Assembly: GCA_947630175.1 (NCBI GenBank)
Contig: CANRGJ010000001.1
Coordinates: 1 to 64,000 of the forward strand
Direction: 5' to 3'
Length of the DNA stretch: 64,000 nucleotides
Source: an uncultured Ruminiclostridium sp.
Lineage (GTDB): Bacteria; Bacillota; Clostridia; Oscillospirales; Ruminococcaceae
Positions 33,197 to 42,584 of the stretch are shown one piece after another. The notes under the pieces are model-generated. The model had not been told where the DNA came from. It did no database searches and was given only the letters and a program-made list of their open reading frames with translations. Numbering within the stretch: the stretch's first letter is position 1; each line of letters starts with the position of its first letter. The translations under genes and the position numbers were made by a program.

Positions 33197-33684
33197 CTAT
33201 TTTTCCGGATACCTTAAATAATAAATATCATTTCCTTCTAAATAATCTGTTTTCCTGAATTTGTGTTTCAAATAAAATTCTGCCGCCTGTACATTGTCCT
33301 TGTGACATCCCAATGCTATCGGTCTTATGCCGAAATCATTGTAAACCTTGTCTATCGATATTTCCAAAGCTTTACTTCCTATTCCTTTGTTACGGTAATT
33401 TTTATCTATAACAAACCCCATCAGGCGATAAAACGGTTCTTTTTTCATTTCGGGCGGGTCTGTTTCCCAAGGGACGGATTCTCCCAATAAAATCAAACCT
33501 ATATATTTTCCCGAATATTTTATTGCAAAAGTATGACCGATACAGTTATGCAAAATCCCATAGTCTGTGATTTCCATTATTGTATCGGCTTTATCCACAA
33601 AATCTTCGCTGACATCGCTGCGATCAATTTTTACTGACCTCTGCCAGATTATCATGCGTAAGCTCTTCTAATTCGATTTTCATT
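33197..33684 (-). pseudogene. GNAT acetyltransferase gene with a single-base frameshift
   Basis: The main reading (33197-33655) encodes the GNAT core, with MGFVIDKNYRNKGIGSKALE as the acetyl-CoA loop and a conserved YYLRYP end. Upstream, ATG at 33684 opens MKIELEELTHDNLAEVSK, which stops after a run of five A (33629-33633 on the plus strand). Removing one A joins it seamlessly to IDRSDVSEDFVD. The gene is therefore most likely an acetyltransferase broken by one inserted A, or by a sequencing error. An internal start could still make a nearly complete protein. Confidence 0.7.
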
Positions 33685-33697
33685 TTATATTTTTATG

Positions 33698-34090
33698 TTA
33701 CTTCCCTTTGTTTACCGCATCAAAATAAATCTCCGTAAAGCACGAAAACAGCCCCTGCTTATCCTCAGCGGTAAGCCCGTTTCCGCTGAGCAATTCTCTT
33801 GCCTGCGTCAGCAAGTCCATTGCCTTGTCAATATCACTGCTTTCCTCCGCTGCACCGTACAAAAACCGTTCCTCGCTGTTCAGCACAAGATTTTTTCTGT
33901 CGTCCAGCAAAAACTCAGACGTGACCTCAAGTTCCTCCGCCATTCTGCTGAGTATAGCCCGCCTTGGCGTTCTCGCCCCCGAAAGATAGTTTGCGAAGGC
34001 GCGGTATGTTATGCCCATTTTTTCAGCAAACTCCGTTTTCTTGTACCCTTTTCTGTGAAGCAGTATTTCCAGCTTGTCATGGAGATTCAT
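33698..34090 (-). CDS. XRE-family transcriptional regulator
   Basis: A 130-aa repressor-like protein. Residues 4-62 are a Cro/C1-type helix-turn-helix (YKKTEFAEKMGITYRAFANY). The C-terminal 60 residues are helical and acidic, with no known sensor domain. AAAGGAT precedes the start. It lies 13 nt upstream of the frameshifted GNAT gene and has an operator-like repeat in its own promoter. Confidence 0.8.
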   Translation of the reverse strand: MNLHDKLEILLHRKGYKKTEFAEKMGITYRAFANYLSGARTPRRAILSRMAEELEVTSEFLLDDRKNLVLNSEERFLYGAAEESSDIDKAMDLLTQARELLSGNGLTAEDKQGLFSCFTEIYFDAVNKGK

Positions 34091-34107
34091 AACACATTAT
34101 CCTTTCA

Positions 34108-34160
34108 AACGACAAATTTCGTTCATTTATTATTATATCAGTGAACGCTCCAACAGTCAA
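34108..34160 (-). promoter_or_regulatory. Promoter and palindromic operator of the XRE gene
   Basis: Minus strand: TTGACT (34155-34160), a 17-nt spacer and TATAAT (34132-34137). Just downstream of the -10 is an imperfect palindrome (AACGACAAATTTCGTT, 34108-34123), and GTTCA/TGAAC flanks the -10. The layout fits autorepression. Confidence 0.65.
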
Positions 34161-34179
34161 TAAAAAATAAAAAAATTTA

Positions 34180-34276
34180 GAATATGCAAAATATTCACAA
34201 AATATTCAAAATATACTGCATAATATACAATAAACTGAATTAAACCCCTTGACAATCGCGTTAAATGCTGTATAAT
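34180..34276 (+). promoter_or_regulatory. argG promoter with candidate ArgR sites
   Basis: The promoter is TTGACA (34249-34254), a 16-nt spacer and TATAAT (34271-34276). Upstream, GAATATGCAAAATATTC (34180-34196) is an inverted repeat, and AATATTCA recurs at 34201-34208. AT-rich TGAAT/ATTCA half-sites are typical of ArgR operators, and argR is present at 60936, but the spacing does not match the consensus exactly. Confidence 0.6.
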
Positions 34277-34310
34277 GTATAGAGAAAATTTTTTAAACAG
34301 GAGTTTAATT

Positions 34311-35537
34311 ATGGAAAAAGAAATAAAAAAGATCGTACTTGCATATTCAGGCGGACTTGACACTTCAATAATCATCCCCTGGCTTCACGAGAATTATCCC
34401 GGCTGCGAAGTTATCTGCGTTGCGGGAAACGTAGGACAGGATGCTGAGCTTGACGGACTGGAGGAAAGAGCAAAGAAAACAGGCGCCTCCAAGCTGTACA
34501 TAGATGACATACAGGAAGAATTTGTGAACGATTTTATTTTTCCCACGCTGAAAGCGGGCGCAAAATATGAGGGTTATCTTCTGGGAACCTCCTTTGCAAG
34601 ACCTCCTATCGCCAAGAGATTAGTTGAGATAGCAAGAAAAGAGAACGCTGACGCTATCTGCCATGGCTGCACAGGCAAGGGCAACGATCAGGTCCGTTTT
34701 GAGCTTACAATAAAGGCGCTCGCTCCCGATATAAAGGTGATCGCCCCCTGGAGAATATGGGATCTTCGTTCCAGAGACCAGGAAATAGATTATGCCGAGG
34801 CTCACAACGTACCTATTAAAATAACTAGAGAAACCAACTATTCCAAGGATATGAACCTCTGGCACCTTTCTCATGAGGGACTTGACCTTGAGGATCCTGC
34901 CAACGAGCCTCAGTACAACAAACCCGGCTTCCTTGAGCTTGGCGTATCCCCCGAAGCCGCACCCGACAAGCCTACATATATCACTATTTCCTTTGAAAAG
35001 GGAATACCCGTTGCGCTTGACGGAGAAAAAACAGACGGCGTAACTCTTATCAAAAAGCTGAACAAGCTGGGCGGCGAAAACGGCATAGGAATTTTCGACG
35101 TAGTTGAGAACCGTCTTGTGGGAATGAAGTCAAGAGGCGTATACGAAACTCCCGGCGGCACTATCCTTTACCACGCTCACGAAGTCCTTGAAACCATCTG
35201 CCTCGACAAGGAAACTCAGCATTACAAAGCGGGACTTGCCCAGAAGTACGCTGACCTTGTATACAACGGCCAGTGGTACACACCGCTTAGAGAAGCTATG
35301 GACGCATTCGTTGACAAAACACAGGAGACCTGCACAGGCGAAGTAAGACTGAAGCTTTACAAGGGCAACATAATCAACGCAGGCGTAACTTCTCCCTACA
35401 CTCTTTACAGCGAGGATTTCGCCTCCTTCGGCGAGGACGATGTATACGACCATAAGGACAGTGAAGGCTTTATCAACCTGTTCGGTCTGCCTATCAAGGT
35501 AAAAGCGCTGCTTGATGCTGAAAGAAACAAAAAATAA
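34311..35537 (+). CDS. argG: Argininosuccinate synthase
   Basis: A 408-aa enzyme joining citrulline and aspartate (ATP-dependent), step 7 of arginine synthesis. The N-terminal PP-loop is [26 protein letters not shown], a citrulline-binding segment and the usual length follow. The start ATG at 34311 has CAGGAG; an earlier in-frame ATG inside the promoter is rejected. It is separated from argH by a terminator. Confidence 0.97.
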   Translation: MEKEIKKIVLAYSGGLDTSIIIPWLHENYPGCEVICVAGNVGQDAELDGLEERAKKTGASKLYIDDIQEEFVNDFIFPTLKAGAKYEGYLLGTSFARPPIAKRLVEIARKENADAICHGCTGKGNDQVRFELTIKALAPDIKVIAPWRIWDLRSRDQEIDYAEAHNVPIKITRETNYSKDMNLWHLSHEGLDLEDPANEPQYNKPGFLELGVSPEAAPDKPTYITISFEKGIPVALDGEKTDGVTLIKKLNKLGGENGIGIFDVVENRLVGMKSRGVYETPGGTILYHAHEVLETICLDKETQHYKAGLAQKYADLVYNGQWYTPLREAMDAFVDKTQETCTGEVRLKLYKGNIINAGVTSPYTLYSEDFASFGEDDVYDHKDSEGFINLFGLPIKVKALLDAERNKK

Positions 35538-35540
35538 GTT

Positions 35541-35573
35541 TTTAAGCGGAGGCTTCTCCGCTTAAACTTTTTT
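35541..35573 (+). terminator. Terminator between argG and argH
   Basis: A perfect 11-bp stem TTTAAGCGGAG/CTCCGCTTAAA with a GCTT loop, followed by CTTTTTTG. It lies inside the arg cluster, so argH and later genes need read-through or their own promoter. Confidence 0.85.
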
Positions 35574-35612
35574 GAAAAATTATCTACCTTTTATAATGAA
35601 AGGAACACAGCT

Positions 35613-36992
35613 ATGTCAGAAAAAATGTGGGCGGGCAGATTTTCCAAGGAAGTGGACAGCGGTGTAAACGCTTTTAACTCTTCCGTTTCCTTTGACAGCA
35701 GAATGTACAGGCAGGACATAAAGGGCAGTATCGCTCACGCCTCAATGTTGGGCAAAGCGGGTATAATTTCCGCCGAGGACAGAAAAAAGATAGTAGCAGA
35801 GCTTGAAAATATCCTTGCCGACCTTGAAAGTGGAGCGTTAGAGATAGACCCCACCGCCGAGGACATTCATATGTTCATAGAGGCTGTCCTCACACAGCGT
35901 ATCGGCGAAACAGGAAAACGCCTGCATACCGCCCGTTCCCGCAACGATCAGGTAGCTCTTGACGTTCGCCTTTATCTCCGTGACGAAACGGAAGAAATAA
36001 AGGCTTTGCTGAAACAGCTTATAATCGTTCTCTCTGACACTGCGGAGCAGAATACCGATACGATAATGCCCGGCTATACTCATCTCCAGCGTGCTCAGCC
36101 CATAACCTTCGGACATCATCTTATGGCATATGCTCAGATGTTTTTACGTGACATAAGCCGCCTGAACGACGCCGCCCGCCGTATGAATCAATGCCCCTTG
36201 GGCAGCGGAGCTTTGGCGGGAACGACCTATCTCATAGACCGACAGCTCACGTCACAGCTTTTAGGTTTCGACTGTCCTACTGCAAATTCCCTTGACGGAG
36301 TTTCTGACCGTGATTTCTGCATAGAGCTTGCAAGCGCCATCTCCATAATAATGACCCACCTTTCCCGCTTTTCCGAGGAGATAATTTTGTGGTGCAGCTG
36401 GGAATTTAAGTTTATTGAGCTTGACGACGCCTTTGCGACGGGCTCCAGCATAATGCCCCAGAAGAAAAATCCCGACATAGCTGAGCTTGTAAGAGGAAAA
36501 TGCGGACGCGTTATCGGCGACAATATGACCCTCCTCACAATGATGAAAGGGCTTCCTCTTGCATACAACAAGGATATGCAGGAGGATAAGGAGGCGATTT
36601 TCGACGCCATAGACAACGTAAAGCTGTGCCTTTCCACCTTTATCCCCATGCTTCAGACTATGACCGTTTACAGGGATAATATGAGGAACGCCGCCGCAAA
36701 AGGCTTTATAAACGCCACCGACTGCGCCGATTACCTTGTTAAAAAGGGAATGGCTTTCCGCGACGCATATAAGATAACAGGCGGACTTGTCGCACTTTGC
36801 ATAGAGAAAAAGACCGACCTTGAACACCTTCCCATAGAGGATTACCTCTCCCGCAGCGAGCTTTTCGACACTGACGTGTACGACGCTATAAACCTTGACA
36901 CCTGCGTGAACAGCCGCATTTCCTACGGCGGACCTTCCCCTGAAAGCGTGAAAAAGCAGATAGAAGATGTCAGAGGAGCGCTTGATGAATAA
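35613..36992 (+). CDS. argH: Argininosuccinate lyase
   Basis: A 459-aa fumarase-superfamily enzyme that splits argininosuccinate into arginine and fumarate. The signature loop is GSSIMPQKKNPD. TARSRNDQVALD and GYTHLQRAQPI are present. AAAGGAACA precedes the start. It is the first gene of argH-pfkB-argC-argJ-argB-argD-GNAT-argF. Confidence 0.97.
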   Translation: MSEKMWAGRFSKEVDSGVNAFNSSVSFDSRMYRQDIKGSIAHASMLGKAGIISAEDRKKIVAELENILADLESGALEIDPTAEDIHMFIEAVLTQRIGETGKRLHTARSRNDQVALDVRLYLRDETEEIKALLKQLIIVLSDTAEQNTDTIMPGYTHLQRAQPITFGHHLMAYAQMFLRDISRLNDAARRMNQCPLGSGALAGTTYLIDRQLTSQLLGFDCPTANSLDGVSDRDFCIELASAISIIMTHLSRFSEEIILWCSWEFKFIELDDAFATGSSIMPQKKNPDIAELVRGKCGRVIGDNMTLLTMMKGLPLAYNKDMQEDKEAIFDAIDNVKLCLSTFIPMLQTMTVYRDNMRNAAAKGFINATDCADYLVKKGMAFRDAYKITGGLVALCIEKKTDLEHLPIEDYLSRSELFDTDVYDAINLDTCVNSRISYGGPSPESVKKQIEDVRGALDE

Positions 36993-37875
36993 CTTTATCT
37001 ATATGTACGGAATGATAATTTCCACACAGAGTTTTTTGCTGAAGGGTAGCTTTCCTGCTCCTGACAGTGAAGCGGAGATAAAGGAGAAATATCATCTTGT
37101 AGGCGGAGAGACGGGAACAGCCGCTGCAGTTTGCTTATCGCTGGGGCTGAACGTAAAGTTAGGCGGAACTCACCTCGGCTCACTTAATAAAGATATCATA
37201 TTGAATTATTTTGGCAGCAAAAACGCCGACATCTCAGAGCTTGTAACGAAGCCTTTTGACGGCGTTACCGACTATATAATCATAGACAAGAACACCCGAA
37301 CCTGTTTTGGAGAATGGGAAAAACTGTTCGGCAGCGGAAAACCTTTCTATGAGCCGCCAAATGAAGCGTCAATAAGAGATTGCGAATGTGCGGGGATAGA
37401 CCCATTCTTTTACCCAGAAATATCCGCAGAGCTTTGCCTGAAATACAGCAAACCTTACGCCACGATAGATTGTACTTATGACAGCGTTATGAACCGTCAC
37501 TGCGCAATAAACGCCGTTTCCCACCAATTTCTGAAAACCTGTTATGGCAACACCGACCTTGAGGAGCTTTTCAGATTATACACCGACAATACTGACGGGC
37601 TTGTGATTTTTACAAGAGGAGAAAAAGAGCTTATATATGGCAGAAAAGGTCAAAAGCCAAAATACTTCAAGCCTTATTCTCTTGGTGTTATCTCTACTCT
37701 CGGTGCAGGAGACAGCTTCAAGGCGGGAACGATATATGCTCTTTATAACAAAATGAGTGACGAAGACACAGTAAGATACGCCAGTGCAGTGGCAGGACTT
37801 GCATGCACTAAATTTCCCATAGCTCTTTACCCACCGACTGTTAAAGAAGTGGAAAAATTGTTACAACAAAAATAA
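36985..37875 (+). CDS. PfkB-family carbohydrate kinase embedded in the arg operon
   Basis: A 296-aa ribokinase-type kinase. The catalytic motif STLGAGDSFKAG is near residue 240, the N-terminal GGETGTAAAV and LGGTHLGSL fit the sugar-binding side, and FTRGEKEL precedes the ATP site. The start ATG at 36985 with GAGGAG overlaps the argH stop by 8 nt. It has no role in arginine synthesis known to me; the tight coupling suggests a real link. The substrate is unknown. Confidence 0.8.
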   Translation: MNNFIYMYGMIISTQSFLLKGSFPAPDSEAEIKEKYHLVGGETGTAAAVCLSLGLNVKLGGTHLGSLNKDIILNYFGSKNADISELVTKPFDGVTDYIIIDKNTRTCFGEWEKLFGSGKPFYEPPNEASIRDCECAGIDPFFYPEISAELCLKYSKPYATIDCTYDSVMNRHCAINAVSHQFLKTCYGNTDLEELFRLYTDNTDGLVIFTRGEKELIYGRKGQKPKYFKPYSLGVISTLGAGDSFKAGTIYALYNKMSDEDTVRYASAVAGLACTKFPIALYPPTVKEVEKLLQQK

Positions 37876-37888
37876 CGGAGAAAATGAA

Positions 37889-38833
37889 ATGACAAAAATA
37901 TTCATTGACGGCAAAGAGGGAACAACGGGACTGAAAATTTATGAGCGTTTTCAGAACCGTACAGACCTTGAAATACTTGAAATAGACGAGGAAAAGCGCA
38001 AAGATCCTGCGGAACGCGCCAAGCTGATAAATTCGTCCGATTTCACATTTTTATGTCTTCCCGACGCGGCGGCAAAAGAGACGGTGTCTCTTGTGACAAA
38101 CCCGAACGTCAGAATAATCGACGCCTCCACTGCTCACAGAACAGATCCCAATTGGGCATACGGCTTTCCCGAGCTTTCACCCACTCACCGTGAGAAGATA
38201 AAAAATTCCAGGCGCGTAGCAGTTCCGGGTTGCTATGCAGGCGGATTTGCGGCTCTTGTTTATCCTCTCGTGGCGAACGGCTTTATCGCTCCCGATTATC
38301 CCGTTACCTGCTATGCGGTTTCAGGGTATAGTGGAGCAGGAAAGAAAGCGATAGCGGTTTACGAGGGAGAAGACAAACCAAATGAATACAACAGCCCCCG
38401 TCAGTACGCCCTCACTCAACAACACAAGCACCTGCCAGAAATGCAGCAGATAAGCGGACTTGCGGAAAAGCCTGTGTTCATTCCTCTCATCTGTGATTTT
38501 TACAGCGGAATGACCGTTACCGTCCCTCTTTATTCACGCCTTATGAAAAAGCGCTATACACCCGCCGACATTTTGGAAATGTACAAAGCCCATTACGCAG
38601 GTCACCCTATGATGAAGGTCGCCGCCCTTATGGGAGAAGATCTTCTCCCTGACGGATTTCTTGCGGCAAACACCCTCAGCGGTAAAAACATAATGGAGAT
38701 ATTTGTCTGCGGCAACGAGGACAGGATAGTCCTCACCTCCCGCCTTGACAATCTGGGCAAGGGAGCTAGCGGCGCCGCCGTTCAGTGCCTTAACATAATG
38801 CTTGGCATAGACGAGACCACAGGCTTGCTGTAA
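37889..38833 (+). CDS. argC: N-acetyl-gamma-glutamyl-phosphate reductase (type 2)
   Basis: A 314-aa NADPH-dependent reductase of the short type 2 class. The N-terminal motif is DGKEGTTGLKI and the catalytic cysteine is in VPGCYAGGF (Cys115). HLPEMQQISGL and LTSRLDNLGKGASGAAVQC follow. It lies 13 nt after the kinase gene. Confidence 0.95.
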   Translation: MTKIFIDGKEGTTGLKIYERFQNRTDLEILEIDEEKRKDPAERAKLINSSDFTFLCLPDAAAKETVSLVTNPNVRIIDASTAHRTDPNWAYGFPELSPTHREKIKNSRRVAVPGCYAGGFAALVYPLVANGFIAPDYPVTCYAVSGYSGAGKKAIAVYEGEDKPNEYNSPRQYALTQQHKHLPEMQQISGLAEKPVFIPLICDFYSGMTVTVPLYSRLMKKRYTPADILEMYKAHYAGHPMMKVAALMGEDLLPDGFLAANTLSGKNIMEIFVCGNEDRIVLTSRLDNLGKGASGAAVQCLNIMLGIDETTGLL

Positions 38834-38847
38834 AGAAGGGAAACAAA

Positions 38848-40080
38848 ATGGTACAGTATAAGGATTTTAAATATACAGACGGCGGGATCTGCGCCGCAAA
38901 AGGCTTTTCAGCCGCAGGCACAAACGCTCACATAAAACCGAACTCCACCAAAAACGATATGGCGCTTATTTACTGCGACGTAAAATGCACCGCCGCCGCC
39001 CTTTACACTCAGAATAAGGTACAGGGCGCACCTATAACGGTGACAAAACAGCATTTAACAGACCACACCGCACAGGCTGTCATAGTGAACTCAGGCAACG
39101 CCAACACCTGCAATTCCAACGGCATCGAGATAGCTCAGCAGGTTTGTATAATTACTGCAAAGGCGCTGAACATTCCCGCCGAAGACGTTATCGTAGCGTC
39201 AACAGGCGTTATCGGACAAAAGCTGTTAATAGAGCCTTTTGAGCGTTGCATACCCGTTCTTGCACAGTCCCTTTCCGACAAGGGAAACGACGACGCCTGC
39301 ACTGCCATAATGACCACAGACACAAGACAAAAGCAGTTTGCGGTGGAATTTCAGCTTGACGGAAAAACCTGTCATTTAGGCGGAATGAGCAAGGGCAGCG
39401 GTATGATAAATCCCAATATGGCTACCATGCTCGCCTTTATAACAACAGATGTTTCAATAAACGCCAAAATGCTTGAAAAAGCGCTGAGAGAAGTAACCGA
39501 CATCACCTACAATATGGTGAGCGTAGACGGCGACACATCTACCAACGATATGGTAACTCTTCTTTCATCAGGCCACGCGGGAAATACCGAAATAACCTCG
39601 GAAAACAAGCTTTACTCACAGTTTAAGGACGCGCTTTATGCCGTGATGATGAACCTCGCCCGTGAGACCGCCCGTGATGGCGAGGGCGCAACAAGGCTTA
39701 TGGAATGTAAGGTGAAAAACGCTCACGACGATAAAACGGCGAAAACCGTAGCAAAATCCGTAATAAACAGCTCACTTCTTAAAGCGGCTATATTTGCCGC
39801 CGACGCCAACTGGGGACGCATTTTGTGCGCCATAGGCTACGCCGACGCTGATTTTGACATCTCAAAAGTATCGGTGGACCTTGTTTCCCGTGCGGGAAAA
39901 ATCCGTGTATGCGAAAACGGCTCGGGAACGGACTTTTCCGAAGACACAGCCTTTAAAATACTGTCGGAAGACGAAATAACCATAGAGATCGACCTTGCGG
40001 AAGGAAACTGTGAGGCGACCGCATGGGGCTGCGACCTTACATACGATTATGTAAAGATAAACGCCGAATACAGGAGCTGA
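38848..40080 (+). CDS. argJ: Bifunctional ornithine acetyltransferase/N-acetylglutamate synthase
   Basis: A 410-aa enzyme recycling the acetyl group in the cyclic arginine pathway. The self-cleavage site is NMATML, with nucleophile Thr193 after Ala192. NSGNANTC and ANWGRILCAIGYAD are conserved. Its presence explains why no argA or argE is needed here. Confidence 0.96.
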   Translation: MVQYKDFKYTDGGICAAKGFSAAGTNAHIKPNSTKNDMALIYCDVKCTAAALYTQNKVQGAPITVTKQHLTDHTAQAVIVNSGNANTCNSNGIEIAQQVCIITAKALNIPAEDVIVASTGVIGQKLLIEPFERCIPVLAQSLSDKGNDDACTAIMTTDTRQKQFAVEFQLDGKTCHLGGMSKGSGMINPNMATMLAFITTDVSINAKMLEKALREVTDITYNMVSVDGDTSTNDMVTLLSSGHAGNTEITSENKLYSQFKDALYAVMMNLARETARDGEGATRLMECKVKNAHDDKTAKTVAKSVINSSLLKAAIFAADANWGRILCAIGYADADFDISKVSVDLVSRAGKIRVCENGSGTDFSEDTAFKILSEDEITIEIDLAEGNCEATAWGCDLTYDYVKINAEYRS

Positions 40081-40093
40081 GAGGAGAATAAAG

Positions 40094-40939
40094 ATGAAGC
40101 TTGACAGAGCGCAGATATTAAACGACGCGTTGCCCTACATACAGCAGTATTCGGGCAAGACCGTAGTTGTAAAATACGGCGGCAACGCTATGACAAACGA
40201 CGCATTAAAGCAGGCGGTAATGTCCGATATCGTCCTTTTGTCCCTTGTCGGAATAAGGATAGTCCTTGTCCACGGCGGCGGACCCGAGATAAACGCTATG
40301 CTGAAAAAAACAGGCAAGGAAAGCAGATTTGTAAACGGTCTGCGTTACACCGACGAGGAAACTATGGACATTGTTCAGATGGTCCTTTGCGGCAAGGTGA
40401 ACAAGGACCTTGTTGACCTCTTGCACCTGCACAAGGGCAAAGCGGTAGGACTTTGCGGACTTGACGGTCATATGATCGAGGCTGAGCAAAAAGACCCCGA
40501 GCTTGGACTTGTGGGCGAGATAACAAAAGTCAATCCTCAGATGATAAACGACGTCCTTGACAAAGGCTATATCCCCGTTATATCCACCGTTGCCTCGGGC
40601 GGCGACGGACAGGTCTACAACATCAATGCCGATACCGCCGCCGCAAGGATAGCTGCTGAAATAAAAGCGGTAAACCTTATCCTTATGACCGACATTGCAG
40701 GACTTCTTGAAAACAAGGACGACGACAGCACCCTCATTCATACTGTGGGAGTGAGCGAAGTGCCTTACCTCAAGCGTCAGGGAATAGTTTCAGGCGGAAT
40801 GATACCCAAGATAGACTGCTGCGTTGAGGCAGTGCGCCGAGGCGTTTCCAAAGCAAACATAATCGACGGCAGAATACCTCACTCAATTTTGATAGAGCTC
40901 CTCACCAACGAAGGCGCAGGAACAATGATAATCAGCTGA
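40094..40939 (+). CDS. argB: Acetylglutamate kinase
   Basis: A 281-aa amino-acid-kinase-fold enzyme. Motifs VVKYGGNAMT, VHGGGPEINAML, NINADTAAARIAAE and LTNEGAGTMI are intact. An N-terminal helix of about 20 residues precedes the core, as in arginine-inhibited forms, but inhibition cannot be read from sequence alone. Confidence 0.96.
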   Translation: MKLDRAQILNDALPYIQQYSGKTVVVKYGGNAMTNDALKQAVMSDIVLLSLVGIRIVLVHGGGPEINAMLKKTGKESRFVNGLRYTDEETMDIVQMVLCGKVNKDLVDLLHLHKGKAVGLCGLDGHMIEAEQKDPELGLVGEITKVNPQMINDVLDKGYIPVISTVASGGDGQVYNINADTAAARIAAEIKAVNLILMTDIAGLLENKDDDSTLIHTVGVSEVPYLKRQGIVSGGMIPKIDCCVEAVRRGVSKANIIDGRIPHSILIELLTNEGAGTMIIS

Positions 40940-40962
40940 GAAACGAATGGAAAGGACGCAAA

Positions 40963-42129
40963 ATGAACACCATAGAACAGTTCAACAAACACGTTATGCC
41001 CACCTACGGCAGATACGACCTTGTTCTGGAAAAAGGCGAAAACCGCACAGCTACCGATGAAAACGGAAAACAGTATATAGATTTCGGCTCAGGCATAGGC
41101 ACCAACAGCCTCGGCTTTTGCAATGAAAACTGGGTGAACGCCGTCTGCGGGCAGGTAAAAGCCATACAGCACACCTCAAACTATTATTACACCAAAGTCC
41201 AGGCTGATTTTGCCGAAAAGCTCTGCAACGTAACAGGTTACAGCAAGGTCTTTTTCGGCAACAGCGGCGCCGAGGCAAACGAATGTGCCATAAAGCTTGC
41301 GAGAAAATACAGCTTTGATAAATACGGCAAGGGCAGACACAATATAATAACTCTTGTGAACAGCTTTCACGGCAGAACGCTCTGCACCCTTTCCGCAACG
41401 GGGCAGGACGTTTTCCACAACTATTTTTTCCCATTCGTTGAGGGTTTCATATACGTCAACGCCAACGACGTAGACGATTTAAAAGCAAAGCTGGACGACA
41501 CCGTGTGCGCCGTGATGTTCGAGTATATTCAGGGCGAGGGCGGAGTCGTGCCGCTGAGTCAGGATTTTGTAGATGAAATTTTTGACCTTTGTGCAAAAAA
41601 AGACATTCTGACAATCGCTGACGAGGTGCAGACAGGTGTTGGTAGAACGGGAAAATTCCTTGCAGGGGACAACTTCGGTCATAAAGCCGATATATCCACC
41701 TTAGCAAAGGGAATCGCAGGCGGCATACCGATGGGCGCCTGCCTTGCGGATGAAAAATGCGCCGACGTTCTGGGAAAGGGAACTCACGGTTCCACCTTCG
41801 GCGGCAATCCCATAGCCTGCGCAGGCGGAAACGCAGTCCTTGACTTTATCTCCGATGAAAAAAATCAGAAAGAGGTAGCCGAAAAAGGAAAATACCTCCG
41901 TGAAAAGCTGCTTGAAATATCCGAAATAACTTCAGTCGACGGAATGGGACTTATGCTTGGTGCAGCGTTAAAAACAAAGTCAGCGGCAGACGTTGTGAAA
42001 GCCGCCCTTGACAAAGGACTGCTTCTGCTTACCGCAAAGGAAAAGGTGCGATTCCTTCCCCCTCTTACAATAACCTATGAGGAAATAGACAAAGGAATTT
42101 CTATCCTTAAAGACATACTTGAAAAGTGA
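40963..42129 (+). CDS. argD: Acetylornithine aminotransferase
   Basis: A 388-aa class-III PLP aminotransferase. The PLP lysine is in TLAKGIAGGIPMG. FGNSGAEANECAIKLAR, SFHGRT, ADEVQTGVGRTG and GSTFGGNP are conserved. It starts 23 nt after argB with GAAAGGAC upstream. Confidence 0.95.
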   Translation: MNTIEQFNKHVMPTYGRYDLVLEKGENRTATDENGKQYIDFGSGIGTNSLGFCNENWVNAVCGQVKAIQHTSNYYYTKVQADFAEKLCNVTGYSKVFFGNSGAEANECAIKLARKYSFDKYGKGRHNIITLVNSFHGRTLCTLSATGQDVFHNYFFPFVEGFIYVNANDVDDLKAKLDDTVCAVMFEYIQGEGGVVPLSQDFVDEIFDLCAKKDILTIADEVQTGVGRTGKFLAGDNFGHKADISTLAKGIAGGIPMGACLADEKCADVLGKGTHGSTFGGNPIACAGGNAVLDFISDEKNQKEVAEKGKYLREKLLEISEITSVDGMGLMLGAALKTKSAADVVKAALDKGLLLLTAKEKVRFLPPLTITYEEIDKGISILKDILEK

Positions 42130-42136
42130 GATAAAA

Positions 42137-42571
42137 ATGATAAAATACAGAAATCTGCTCATCTCTGACTATGACGAAGTGTCGCTTTTATGGAACAGCA
42201 TAGACGGAATGGGACTTCGCAGCCTTGACGACAGCAGAGAGGGAATCGAGAGATACCTGAGAAGAAATCCTTCCACCAGCTATGTCGCAGCAGATGGCAG
42301 TAAGACCGTCGGCTGCATTATGTGCGGTCACGACGGACGTCGGGGATATATTTATCATACCTGCGTCCTACCGCAATACAGAGGGCAGGGAATAGCCTCC
42401 CGCCTTGTACAGCTCGCCTGCGAAGCGCTTAAAGCTGAGAATATAAACAAGTGCGCTCTTGTCTGCTTTACATCTAACGAGTTGGGAAACGCATTCTGGC
42501 AGTCAAGCGGCTGGGAACAGCGCACGGATCTGAATTATTTCAACCTGTCACTTGAACAAAATAACAAATAG
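42137..42571 (+). CDS. GNAT-family N-acetyltransferase in the arg operon
   Basis: A 144-aa acetyltransferase with the acetyl-CoA loop LPQYRGQGIASRLVQ and a C-terminal NAFWQSSGWEQRTDLNYF typical of small GNATs. The preferred start is ATG at 42137, 7 nt after the argD stop; a TTG reading from 42119 is less likely. The substrate is unknown. It may acetylate an amino acid or peptide, and it does not resemble classical ArgA. Confidence 0.82.
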   Translation: MIKYRNLLISDYDEVSLLWNSIDGMGLRSLDDSREGIERYLRRNPSTSYVAADGSKTVGCIMCGHDGRRGYIYHTCVLPQYRGQGIASRLVQLACEALKAENINKCALVCFTSNELGNAFWQSSGWEQRTDLNYFNLSLEQNNK

Positions 42572-42584
42572 AAAGGAAAATACA

